Below, piece after piece: positions 23,479 through 34,370 of a DNA stretch of 64,000 bases. A program made the position numbers and the translations under genes. Within the stretch, counting starts at the first letter, position 1, and each line of letters opens with the position of its first letter. The notes under the pieces are model-generated. The model was not told the origin of the DNA. It was given only the letters and a program-made list of their open reading frames with translations, and did not search any database. The stretch comes from Trifolium pratense (Eukaryota; Streptophyta; Magnoliopsida; Fabales; Fabaceae): positions 2,480,001 to 2,544,000 of the forward strand of contig NC_060061.1 in NCBI RefSeq assembly GCF_020283565.1, given 5' to 3'.

Positions 23479-26361
23479 CTATTCCTCTAAACAGCCATTA
23501 TTCATCACATAATAACACATTGGCTTGTGCAAAGCCAATTCAGACTCATCTAACTCATCCTCCCCTTCGGTCACTTCTGACCACACGTCATATTCAGCAG
23601 GGAGGATCGAAACTACGTTCACCAGCACATCAAACTCAGGATCTGAATCAAGAAGATCCTCATCCTCCAAGTTTTCCTCTTCGATCTTGTCATCAACATT
23701 TTGATCAGCCAATGGTTGAGACAATCTTTCTTTCAGAGGCCTTCTGGTCACTTCGACAACCTGTTTTCCTTTGTTGTCTTCAGTCTTTTGAGCCTCTTGA
23801 AGGGAGAGTCTTTGTTGGCGCTGATGCCTACGCCATTGTGTGCGGGTCATGGGATTCTTTCCCATGTAATTGTTTCTGTAAGCATACTTCTTCGAATCAA
23901 CAGAATGACTCGAATGATTCTTACTTGAACTTCCCTTGTCAACATAATTTCTGACAAAGTTTGATGCATGACCATGAACCCATTTGTTCATTGGTGAGTT
24001 GTTGGATGGCACAAAAGTATTTGGGTTGCCCAACCTTTGATGTATTGGTTTGGCATGCGCCATGTTCTGTTTTTTCATTGGCCTTGACTTTGGCCAATTC
24101 TCTTTGTTTCTTCTGAATGGTATAAACTTGTTAAGGCCCTCAGTAGCCTTCTTGTCGAATACAACACTGCACCTTGGGCAAAGCATAACTTCAGACTTGT
24201 TAAGCTTACACCTTTGCAGAAAGTCAATCAGTTCCTCTTCAGCCCCAGGATATACTACTTTCATTTTCTCGTAGTATTCATTCTCTGGAATAGAAACCAA
24301 TTGAGCGCCTCCTGATAAGTCCATGGCATCGATCATCAAGCATTCGACCGGTTCCACATAGGAAGCATATGATATTTGTAGTGGATCTTCGTCAATTTTC
24401 ATATGTTGTCTGGATTTCTCTCCAAACTTCAACCTTTCATCTTTCAAAGCCTTTTGAACCAAATCCCTGAAAAGAACACATTGTGAGGTTTTATGACCCA
24501 AAAAATTATGAAATTTGCAAAAACCTCTTTTCTTTTGTTGTTCAAGGGGAGGCACTTTCAATCCCTTTGGGACAACAATTTGGCCATCAGTAACCAATAA
24601 ATCAAATATTTCATCACATTTAGTTATGTCAAATGAATAAGTTTTAGCAACAAATTTATCATTCTTTGGTTCGACAGGATTCTTTCCATTTGAAGGTTTT
24701 AGTAATTTACAGACATAAGGAGGGCCAGGTTTTAGTTCGGCCACATTAATTTCATTATCCTCTATGTCTCCATAGTTTATTACATATTCCTCATCATCAT
24801 CATCCATAGTTTCGACATAAGCAATCTTTTCCCTCTTTTGAAACTTTGACGATCTAGCCTTTTCAGCTTTAAGGCGTTCGACCTGTCTTACCCTATCTGC
24901 TAATTGTGCCATGTCTCTTAGATGTTGTGTATCTAATTTCTTTCGAATTGAATAATCTAGGCCTCCAGCAGCCATTTCGACTAACTCATGTCCAGGCACT
25001 TGAGTAAAACATCTGGCCTTGAGTAGCCTAAATCGATTCAAATAATCATCTATGGACTCTGGTGTCTTTCTCCTCACACTGGCCAATTCCTTCAAACTAA
25101 TCTTAGATTGGCCCATATAAAACTGTTCATGGAAAGCCCTTTCCAATTGAGTCCAATGCTGAATCGAACGAGGGGGAAGAGTTGTGAACCAAGTGAAAGC
25201 ATTTTTTGTAAGGGAATTTGGGAAATATTTCAACCTTAAATTTTCATTATCTGCCAAATTTCCTGCTTCAGCAAAAAATCTTGCCACATGTTCCACTGTT
25301 GACTCAGTTGTGTCCCCAGCAAACTTTGTGAATTTGAGGATTTTCCATCCCCTTGGCAATTCAGTTTGTAGTACATACTCAGATAATGGGGAAATAAAGT
25401 TAGGCCTATGTAGGCCAACATTGAAACCATTTTGAGTTAAGATAGTTTCGACTAAATTTGCCAAGTTATCTTGTTGCGCAAAATTATTTCTTTGCACATT
25501 TCTAACTACTTCGTCAGCATTCTGATTTCTATTAACCAAAATTACTTCAGGCTCTGGCACATGGTTCGCTACTGGAGCCGGTGGTTCCTCTTGTACCACT
25601 TGTGGCACTTGATTGTTTGGAACTTCATTGTTCACATGAAACCCTTGGTTCTGAACCTGTGTTTGGTTTCGAATGGGCTGAAGGTTTTGGTTAGGCATTG
25701 CAGGAGTACCAAAGAAATCTGCAATTCGCCCCATCTGATGGGCTAACAACTGATAGTTGTTATTTGTATTATTGATCAAGGGATTCAAAATAGTTCCCAA
25801 TTGCGAAGTCAGAGTATTAACCATTTCATGATTACTCTCGTCCATTTGTTGTCGAAAGGACATCATAGTTACATTGGTTAAATTTTGTAAGGCAATGTCT
25901 CTGGTCCTATTTCCCACAACAGAGGCTGCTGGGGAAGGCATGGTACTCCTTTCAGGATTTTGATTAGAATTATGTAAGCCTGCCATTAAAGATTCTGGCA
26001 TTCCTAATCCTGATTGGTTCAACAGAAATGATCGAATGGGGCTCCTTACATCTTCAGCACCAGGCTGACTGCCCCCTATACCATGTGATACTAACGAAGA
26101 TATCGACCCCGATACAGTCGAACTCGTTGAGGGCATTGTTACCCCTATATTCCCAAAACTGACTGAAGGAACGCTCGAAGCAGATGTTCCAGAGCCTTGA
26201 GCCATGATAGTAGCGTTACTAATTGACGCTTGTGTTGGCTGTCCTTCAGGATTTGGGACATTGTTGTTATTGTTTTGATTGTTATTTGGTGGTCTAACCA
26301 TTTTTGATCTAGATTTAACACTAGTTAAATTTGGTAAAGATTTACCACTTCTCAAATGCAT
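23479..26361 (-). CDS. Retrotransposon A Gag polyprotein
   Basis: 960 codons starting 125 bp inside the 5' LTR. The N-terminal 320 residues are rich in N, Q, S and P and probably disordered. The retrotransposon Gag core lies at about 330-480 (LPRGWKILKFTKFAGD, then AFTWFTTLPP, then ELASVRRKTPESIDDYLNRF). A CKFHNFLGHKTSQC motif near 615-630 is a C/H zinc-knuckle-like element typical of Tat elements. The C-terminal region is basic then acidic. It ends in a TAG immediately followed by the protease frame. Uninterrupted over 2.9 kb, consistent with recent activity. Confidence 0.88.
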   Translation of the reverse strand: MHLRSGKSLPNLTSVKSRSKMVRPPNNNQNNNNNVPNPEGQPTQASISNATIMAQGSGTSASSVPSVSFGNIGVTMPSTSSTVSGSISSLVSHGIGGSQPGAEDVRSPIRSFLLNQSGLGMPESLMAGLHNSNQNPERSTMPSPAASVVGNRTRDIALQNLTNVTMMSFRQQMDESNHEMVNTLTSQLGTILNPLINNTNNNYQLLAHQMGRIADFFGTPAMPNQNLQPIRNQTQVQNQGFHVNNEVPNNQVPQVVQEEPPAPVANHVPEPEVILVNRNQNADEVVRNVQRNNFAQQDNLANLVETILTQNGFNVGLHRPNFISPLSEYVLQTELPRGWKILKFTKFAGDTTESTVEHVARFFAEAGNLADNENLRLKYFPNSLTKNAFTWFTTLPPRSIQHWTQLERAFHEQFYMGQSKISLKELASVRRKTPESIDDYLNRFRLLKARCFTQVPGHELVEMAAGGLDYSIRKKLDTQHLRDMAQLADRVRQVERLKAEKARSSKFQKREKIAYVETMDDDDEEYVINYGDIEDNEINVAELKPGPPYVCKLLKPSNGKNPVEPKNDKFVAKTYSFDITKCDEIFDLLVTDGQIVVPKGLKVPPLEQQKKRGFCKFHNFLGHKTSQCVLFRDLVQKALKDERLKFGEKSRQHMKIDEDPLQISYASYVEPVECLMIDAMDLSGGAQLVSIPENEYYEKMKVVYPGAEEELIDFLQRCKLNKSEVMLCPRCSVVFDKKATEGLNKFIPFRRNKENWPKSRPMKKQNMAHAKPIHQRLGNPNTFVPSNNSPMNKWVHGHASNFVRNYVDKGSSSKNHSSHSVDSKKYAYRNNYMGKNPMTRTQWRRHQRQQRLSLQEAQKTEDNKGKQVVEVTRRPLKERLSQPLADQNVDDKIEEENLEDEDLLDSDPEFDVLVNVVSILPAEYDVWSEVTEGEDELDESELALHKPMCYYVMNNGCLEE

Positions 26362-26465
26362 ACAAAATCAAAACACAAACTATAAATACTAACTGTCTTA
26401 GTATTTGTAAAAGGATTTTTAGAAAATAAACTTCTTTCAAAAATGTAAATTGCACAAAACAACCC

Positions 26466-26483
26466 GTCCCACTGGGCGTGCCA
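26466..26483 (-). promoter_or_regulatory. Primer-binding site of element A
   Basis: Minus-strand TGGCACGCCCAGTGGGAC begins three bases inside the 5' LTR. The TGG start (pairing with a tRNA CCA end) and the position mark it as the minus-strand primer site. The same 18-mer is at 16981-16998 in element B. I do not name the tRNA. Confidence 0.8.
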
Positions 26484-26486
26484 ATT

Positions 26487-27273
26487 TGTTTACACTGATT
26501 TTTGGTAAACAACCGCTAGTTTAAATTAATTACTTGAAGGACCAACTAGTAAATCCTGGGACAATTGTTCATGCATTTTATTAAAAGAAGTTTGGAAGTT
26601 TATCTTTAAAGACATCCTTATTTTGCAAAAGAACAATATGTTTGGTTTCTGAAACATATATTAAATACGAACAAAAGTAAGTTCACTCGAACGAGAGAAC
26701 CAATAAAATGCAGAATTTGTAAATGCTTTAGAAAATAAAGACTTATGGAAAGTAAATTTGCATTTAGAATGTAAAAATTACAAAGAAAGTATAAAGGTTC
26801 ACTGATTCATACATCTTTCTCGAGTAACTCGTTTCTCGCCTTAACATGGATACTTTGAGTGTTTGAGAGTTTGTGTAAATGAATTGTGACCACTATTTCG
26901 ACTATACAGACTTCTATTTATAGAAAACTAAGTAACTGCAACTTTAACGTTAAACTACTTAAATTTGGCCACGCGTCCTTTGTATTTGAACTGAACCAAG
27001 GCCTTAGACCGTTGTAACCGTCGAAGTCGAATCACACTTAAATAATGAAACATACTCTAAGTCCACAATTCCTGATTACTTCGATTCATTAGCTTCCATC
27101 GAAACATTCTTCAGTCTTGAAATATGAAGTTTTTTCCATTAGAACTCTCTTGTTCTTAAAGACATTAAAGCCTGAGGCTATTTAAAGCCATTTAACAGGT
27201 TTTTATAATAATAAATGTCTTTGGAACTAAAGATTATAACATATTTTACCTTGAGCTAAAATATGAGATAACA
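26487..27273 (-). repeat. Right LTR of element A (5' LTR)
   Basis: 787 bp, same length as the left LTR and offset from it by 6627 bp at both ends, so no net indel has occurred. It carries the same minus-strand TATA-like motif near 26915. The flanking five bases on the right are ACGGG. Confidence 0.9.
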
Positions 27274-27335
27274 ACGGGACTTGTTATTAGTAGAATGACC
27301 TTTGTTTTATCAAAAAAGACAAATGCTAACAATTA

Positions 27336-27561
27336 CTCTATCTGGACACAAATATAAGTATAAAAAACATTTCAAATTTTGGTCACTATTATAAGCAAAA
27401 ATTAACTACTTTTAAACTAATTAATACTACTATTCTTAATATATCTTATTTAATTCTATTTTATTTTAGGCATTTTTTTCACTTTTACACTTTTACACTT
27501 AACTAAATTTTTTAAACACCGCGTAAACAATTTTTTTGCTTATATTTATGTTCGTAAGGAG
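27336..27561. mobile_element. Stowaway-type MITE (226 bp)
   Basis: Left end CTCTATCTGGACACAAATATAAG-like; inverted right end CTCCTTACGAACATAAATAT. TA duplications flank it at 27334-27335 and 27562-27563. The arms are more diverged than in the other Stowaways here. It lies between element A and the second importin gene, within 500 bp of that gene's start codon. Confidence 0.65.
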
Positions 27562-28021
27562 TATCTAAGTGCACACTTTAATAAATTAAATAAATGTAAA
27601 AAATATGTTTCAAAAGTTATAATATTACTTTTTTAATACAAATTTTTATTTTAAATTCTTTAACATATATGTCTTCAAAAAAAAATACTCGTATGTCTTT
27701 AAAACACAAATTAATAAGACCGTAAAATAATAGTATTAAGATTAAGATAATCTGAAAAGGATGTTTATAAATTTCATTTATTTAAATTAGTCAAAAATAT
27801 AAATTTCATTTATGTGAACAAGATTTTCATTGAGAGTTGTATAGCGATCTGAAAGCAACGCACTTTTAGCATCAAAATGAATAAATTAAATACTACTTAA
27901 CTTCCAACATTGTTATTTGTTATCATTCTTCATTCATCACAGCCGCCATATTTCGTTACAACATTACCACAAAAGTACAACAAACAAACGAGAACAAACC
28001 CAAAACCTTAATCCCATCAAA

Positions 28022-31000
28022 ATGGAATCTGAATTCCCACTGGAATTACAATCCGAAACATTCAAAGTCCTAAGTTCCAACGATGACACCGCCATGGAAA
28101 CTCTCTTCACAAACCTCTACAACAATAACAATCAACATCACCAAAATCAAAACCGATCTAAATCACTCACATTTCTCCAATGTTGTAAACACCATCACCC
28201 TGATCTTCTCATGATCAAACTTTTTTACCTTCTAACTTCTTCCCCACAAATCCCCACGCGCACAAACGCCGCACGCGCTCTTAATTTCATCAACCCGGCC
28301 CATCTCTGGCCCAAACTTCGCCCTCAGGCCCAATCTCGTCTCCAGGCCCATTTCATAAAATATCTTACGTCAGAAACTTCAATTCAAGTCCTTCGACTTG
28401 CGTCACTAATTCTCTCACAAACGATTTCCGTTATTTATCAAAATCAAAATCATCATCAACATTGGAAAGAAATTCTCGATTTTCTTTTCTCTTCCGTTAA
28501 TTCTAACGACGAGAAGCTTCTAGAATTTTCTCTTTTAGTCTTCGCTTCACTTTCACAAGATTGCCGTTTAAATTTATCAAAATATCTAAACGACGCCGTT
28601 AAAGTTCTTCATTCATCGTTTTTATCTTCACTTGCGAATTCAACAAACCCTAACGTTCAAGTTGCGTCGTTTGGTGCAGTTGTGAATTTGATTCAATTTT
28701 TTTCTGAACCTTCGCTTTTTCACGAACTTTTAAGAGCGATGATGGTTGCTGTGTTTTCATTGTTGCATGGTTACGAAAAAAGCTATTTCAAAACCGCGTT
28801 TGGTGAATTGATTAAGCTTGTTTCTGCTGAACCTGGTTTGTTGAAGCCTTATATGAGTGATATGGTTCTTGATTCTCTTCAGATCGCCGAGAATAATGGT
28901 GTTAGCGATGAAACACGTCGGTTGGCTTTTGAATTGGTTATGGCGATGACGGAGTTGAAGGAATGTGATCAGATGATGATGAATTTGCCCTATGAGACGG
29001 TTGTTAGGTTATTTATTGTTCCGGTGAAGACGTTGGTTTTGTCGGTTGAAGATAAATTCGATAAAGAAGAGAAAGGAAAAGGTGTTACAGATGGTGAGAA
29101 TGAAAAGGTTGTTGATGATGATGATGATGTGTATGAATTTGGAATAAAGTGTTTGAAGAAACTTTGTGTTTCATTTGAAGAGAGAAAAGTTGTGGATGTT
29201 TGTTATGAATTGTTGATGAAACATTACTTGGATTCAGCAGATTGGAAAATGAGACATGCAGGGATTACATTGCTTACTGTGATTGCTAAAGAGATCTCTG
29301 ATGAAATGGTGACTTCATTTTAACTATAATCTCTTGTTATTATCATGCATGTGATATTGATAGTGTACTTGCTAGTAGTTCTTGCACCAAGACGTAGGAC
29401 ATAATTTTATGCATAGTTCTTGCACTAGCATTAGTTAGGGTATATATTTAGATGTAGGGTTTTAGAGAAGTAAGTTTATATTTTATGTATGTTTTAATTT
29501 TTACAAACCCTAGAAGGGTTTTTCCGGTTTTCTTAAGTTATGCTTAAAGAATTATGGTTAGTTTATACCCAACAACCATATTAGTCTTATAAGCAAATTT
29601 GTAAGCGGGGTAAAAGTTTGTTTATAGGTATACCACCACTTGTAAATTTACTTATATGACTAATTCTCATTAGTTGTTGGATTTATACCACAATTTTTTA
29701 AGGGTGACCTATGCCTTCGCCAACATAAAATAATAATATTATAGTCTTATAGATGATCATATAACATTTCATCATACTTGATTTTTAAAAAATATTTGAT
29801 AGACTGCTTAGTTTAAATAAGAAAGGCAAATTTCTCTTTCAAAATCCTTCATCCAAACATACTCGATTCAATATTTTTGTTCTTTGTTTTTAAGTTATCG
29901 CATATCCACTTTGTGGCGGCTGTGACAATTGTAATTCATATTACTATCGTTATAGTGTGAATTTATATTTTATTTGCATCAAAATATTATTATGAAAAAT
30001 GTCTTGATTTCGATCAAATATTATTATTATTATTATTACTTATCTTAAAAACCACATATATCCCTTTAAAATACATTATAAATTTATAGAAAAAGAGGAA
30101 GTTATGAAAAAATTTGTGTAGATTATCACTAATCGAGGTCAGATCCTGCCATTGCATCCACTATGTTGAGACGCTGCAATTCACATTTTTCCCTAATTTA
30201 TAAATGCAATCAATATTGTGAGAATCACGGATTACAAAAAATAGCAGTTTGTTCAAATTCTGTCACGCAATAGAGCTATTTGACAATATTTTGTACTGAA
30301 TAATGTATTGTTGAACAATAATGATTTATTCAAATTCAGCTACACTATATCGCTATTGCGTCGCTATAGCTTATAGAGCGTTATGGAAACTACCAAATTA
30401 AATTGCGGTCGCTTCCTATGATGCAGTTTCGAATTTGAAATGTGTGTAGTCCTATATCGAGGGATGAATTGAATTGTATGTTGATTCTTTGGAATATTGA
30501 CTATATTACATACATTTGTGCAGGTATTGATGGAAAATTTTCTAGGTGAAATAGTAACCAAAATTTTGAAGCTATTCCAAGACTCCCATGTTCAAGTTCG
30601 GTTGGCAGCTTTTACTTTGATGGAGATGCCTATAAACTTTGTCCAAGCTGCTCAAATTCTTTATCATCATAGGTTTGTGCATGCTTTTACCATTGCACTT
30701 GGTAGTGATCAGGACAATAAAGTGAAGGTATAGTAGATGTTAACTGACTGATAACATACACATCCTGTTTTTTCCTTTAATCAATAGAACTTCCATAATC
30801 CATAAATAGTTTCTTCACCTCCAACAGATTTGTTTTGTTTACTTTGTGAACTTTTAACATTTTTAGTCAAATAGTGGATTTTATAATAAAAAGAGGGAGA
30901 AGGGTTGTGACTTGTGATCGAAATTATTCATTAAATCTTACCTAATTTGGGATTTAGGTTCAGAAATATTAATTTTTGGCGGGAACTTTTGAACGTATAT

Positions 31001-33923
31001 GCTCGAAATCATCTGATGCGGTTCTTGATACGGGTATGTTGCAGTCATACATGTGATTGAAAATCACACCGCAATTGTAGTGCGCTGCAGTGGCTACCAC
31101 AATTTAAAACCATGAATTGCGGTTGCGGTCGCGGATGCTATAGTGGTTGCGGTCGTTGCGATTGTGGTCATTGTGATTGCTACAGCGTGCAGTTGAAGCG
31201 TGAAATCATTTTAGATTTTCACAAATTATATAAAATGACACCATTATGCCACTACACTTTTTACCCTTCATCGCAAAGTTTTAGTTTATTCCATAAGTAC
31301 TAATTCAAAGGTGCTTGTAATACACGATTGAGAGATTGTTAAAAGTAAGTTTTTTCATTAGATTTGACGTAAATTAGGATTTGAGGTTTATAAATTTTAT
31401 TGTTTTTGTGAGAAAATTTGAACAAACACGATTGAAATCGTCTGATGTGGTTTCAGAGGCTACTGCATCAGCAATACTGCTGCCGCAATTGTGGATGCAG
31501 AATTTAAAACATTGGTCACTGTTTAACAACGTTGATTTGAACTTGTAAACATTATCTAGATATTTTTACTTATGTATTTCAATTCCCACCTATTTGTTTC
31601 TTTACATTTCAATCCCAGGGAAACACAATATTAATGTTATGATAAACATGTGTCATGTGTGTCTTTCTTTAACACATTTTCAAACATGTCTTGAAATTGA
31701 ATAATCTTATGTTTCTTTTCTAGGAACAAGTTGCCTCAGCAATGTTATTCTTTCTAAAGAATACTCTTCCAGATAGCCTAGCATTATTCCCGAATGTGGA
31801 TACTTTAATGAACAAATTGTTATCAATGATTAAGGTAAAAATTATTCTCTTATAATATGCTGGATTTCAATATATATCCATGGAAAAGATACCACATAAT
31901 TTTAGTATATACTAACCTGGTCAGAAATTCGTCATACCTACATTTTCTTTGTAAGATTTTTCGTTCAGTTTGCTTTTTAGGTTCATAGAATGTTTGATGT
32001 ATCTGGTTCATGATATGGACTAAATACATCAAACATTTATGAACTTAAAAAGCAAATTTTTTCTTCTAATAAGAACCAGAGTGCATTACCTCATAATATT
32101 TTTCATCTTTTTGCTTTCAGGATAAAGGAAATGCTAAGCAAAGAAGTATTGCTTTGTCAACTTTTAATTTAGTTGCACAACGATGTCATGAAGTAGTTCA
32201 CAAGTAACCTTTTTGATCTTCATCTTCTCTCCTCTTGTACAATCAATCATGGTTTTAGATCGCGTTTGTGCTGCAAATCTTTATATTGTGCTAAAATGCG
32301 GACAATTCCAATTGTGATGCCGTTGCAGGGATTTTTAAAACCGTTATACTGCAGCCACAATTATGGCCATGAACTGCAATGTAGTACCATCACCGTGTAT
32401 TCGATAATACATTTAAAGTTTATATTTGATTTAATTTTTCAATTTTCATTGTTCGGTAGGTATTTTGCAAATTACCTTCTGATCTTACTGGAAGCATGCA
32501 GTGACAGAAGTTCTGAAATCAAAGAGGTTTGTTTCTTCATATCTTTTTTGACCGCTTGATTTCATTCTTAATGCAATTTTTGTATATAATAATTAAATTA
32601 TTTATTTTGGCTTTTTTTAGGAGGCAGCAAGGGGAATTCGAATTTGTGCCGAGTTGGGATCACCAAGTTTCAAGCCTTTTATCAATAGTATGTTGTTTTC
32701 TCTGTATCTCTTTCTCCCACTGAATTATCAATAATAATTTTACAACTAAATCTTTTATTATTTTTTTGTGGTTTTCAGTGATATTGTCGGAACTCAGCAA
32801 TTTAATGAAAGATCCCAGTCGATCAATTTCAGAGAATGCAAAAGCATGTGATGTTGCAGTTTCTGCTATAGGAAGAATTTGTGAATGCCATCGTGATAGC
32901 ATCGATCGCTCTTTGGTAACATTTCCCTTCTAATCTGTATTGGTGTATGGATCCTATGCATATTCTATATAGTACGCCAAAATGAAGATAAATGTAACTG
33001 ATGCAGAGACTTCAAAATCCTTGATATGCGGCTGCAATTTCTGTTGCGGACTGCAATTTATAATCTTAACCATATTTCGATTGGTGACAACAGCTACAAA
33101 ATGATGGAATTTTTTTACGCATTTCATTCTTGCAGATTGTTCCTGTCTGGTTAAGTTTCTTGCCACTTAAAGATGATTTGGTTGAAGCCAAAATAATGCA
33201 TGATCAACTATGTTTGATGGTTGGAAGGTAAGGAAGTTTAAAAAAATCTTTTTGAATTATAATTAAGTTTTTTCAGGATAACATGCAGCTGTATTAATGG
33301 AATGATTTATTTATGCTTTTCAGGTTAGATAAGGATCTTTTAGGACCTGGAAATCAAAACCTTGTTAAGATTATAACAGTGTTTCTTGAAGTAAGTTATC
33401 CACATCCATAGGCCTATTTGTCGGAATTATATCATTTTCAATGGTTGCTCTTCGCCCCACATAAATTGATCAGAATTCCCTCCGTGTCCCCTCCATCTAC
33501 CGGGAGATATCTCCCAGCAGTGTAAATCTTACCATGAGATATCTCCGGTAGTGTAAATTTTACCGAAAGATATCTTCCGTTAGCGTGTTTTCTAGTGTGA
33601 GCAATTCAGGAGGGGCAAAGAACAACCATCTCATTTTTCTGTTGATTTAGAGATGCTTTAATGTTATTGAGTTGAGCTTATCTTTGAAAATTTTAATGAA
33701 TATTGGTAACTTTATGTGCTACTTTGTAACTGCTAGAATTTTTACATATTTTCAGGTTATTGAGAAGGGTGACAAATTGGCTACAACACAAACAATCAAC
33801 CATATTAATAATTTGCTGAGACAGTTTGGTCAGAACATTCCTCCTAGTGTGTTTGAGACGATCTTACTGTCGTTGAATCCTCAACAACGAGAATTATTAT
33901 TGCCATTTGTATCATCATTCTAG
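28022..33923 (+). CDS. Importin-5-like HEAT-repeat protein, copy 2 (internally shortened)
   Basis: Second importin-5/IMB3-family gene. Read exons: 28022-29308, 30524-30727, 31724-31834, 32121-32203, 32460-32526, 32621-32687, 32779-32915, 33136-33227, 33324-33390, 33756-33923. They sum to 2283 nt, 760 aa plus stop, all in frame. Landmarks of the importin-5 C-terminus are clear: LLEACSDRSSEIKEEAARG, GRICECHRDSID, VPVWLSFLPLKDD, LLGPGNQNLVKI, and a final NLLRQFGQNIPPSVFE...LNPQQRELLLPF. The family is usually about 1100 aa. Compared with copy 1, a central block (roughly exons 4-11 of copy 1) is missing, while copy 2 keeps the natural C-terminus that copy 1 has lost. Exon 2 is exactly 204 nt in both. 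ATG 28022 starts the conserved part; an upstream in-frame codon at 27917 is not an ATG. Nuclear import is inferred from the family. Confidence 0.85.
29309..33135 (+). repeat. Degenerate GCAATTG/TTTAAAACC repeat in introns of importin copy 2
   Basis: Introns 1, 2, 4 and 7 hold stretches that stand out as G/C-patterned in AT-rich surroundings: about 30150-30430, 31010-31200, 31430-31515, 32265-32395 and 32995-33075. Recurring words are CTGATG(C/T)GGTT, CCGCAATTG, GCTGCAG and AATTTAAAACCATGA. One copy includes a run of TTGCGGTCG-type repeats (31113-31190). It looks like one dispersed legume repeat hit several times. Units are diverged and borders unclear. Confidence 0.45.
33443..33627. mobile_element. 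Small TIR element (MITE-like, 185 bp) in intron 9 of importin copy 2
   Basis: Begins GGTTGCTCTTCGCCCC and ends GGGGCAAAGAACAACC, an imperfect terminal inverted repeat. The interior has three copies of GAGATATCT(C/T)C with GTGTAAAT(C/T)TTACC. I could not assign a clean target duplication, so the superfamily is open. Confidence 0.55.
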
Positions 33924-34370
33924 TTCTAGTACCAATGTATCATGTATGTATATACCATACCAGTACATAAGTCCTGCTACAAACAGGGCTTGTGTTTGTT
34001 ACTTTACTAAGATTTAGAAACCGTGCAACTTATCGACCACCGAAGATAATTGTTGTTTGCAAGTTATTTTGTAATAGTTATCTATTGTTGTTTTGTACAC
34101 ATAATATATATTGACCGTGAATTTGACAGAATCACATTAACTCATCCTGATTTTTCATCCAATACTCTCATCACCGTAAATTTGGCAAAATCGCGGCGAC
34201 TCATTTGGTTTTGCCATAACTTACGCCTTGGAGTTTCAACAAAATCACAGCGTCACCGTGTTATGATTTTGTCAAATGCACTACGAATCCAAACATACAC
34301 TTTGTATATTTCATCAATTTTTATCTAGATACATATCTATAAATTGTGCAATGATTTTGCAGCTACCTAG
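33924..34370. other. Convergent 3' flanks of importin copy 2 and the oxidoreductase
   Basis: About 450 bp between two convergent stop codons. It should contain both 3' untranslated regions. A repetitive patch (34110-34290) shows several ACCGTGAATTTGACAGAATCAC-like segments in both orientations. No gene seen. Confidence 0.4.

Larger units (their letters stand above)
19860..27273 (-). mobile_element. Ty3/Gypsy retrotransposon A, Tat lineage, integrase missing
   Basis: Minus-strand element with 787-bp LTRs at 19860-20646 and 26487-27273 (TGTTTACACTG...GATAACA, no net length difference). The primer site lies next to the 5' LTR (26466-26483, complement of TGGCACGCCCAGTGGGAC) and the purine tract next to the 3' LTR (complement of GCCCCCAAAAA, 20651-20661). 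Order on the minus strand: 5' LTR, 125-bp leader, gag, protease, RT-RNase H, then about 90 bp to the purine tract. Integrase is absent. I count about five substitutions between the LTRs, so it is young. The RT motif GLKNAGATYQRAM is typical of the Tat lineage, but the LTRs are far shorter than those of Ogre. Flanks AAATT and ACGGG do not match. Confidence 0.9.

Noticed and set aside
23457..23954. 165-codon plus-strand frame and other plus-strand frames over 20.8-25.7 kb
   Set aside because: Antisense shadows of the retrotransposon A gag and RT frames.
31112..31303. Cysteine/glycine-rich small open frame (CGCGRGCYSGCGRCDCGHCDC)
   Set aside because: Lies in an intron and is a TTGCGGTCG minisatellite; the composition follows from the repeat, not from coding.
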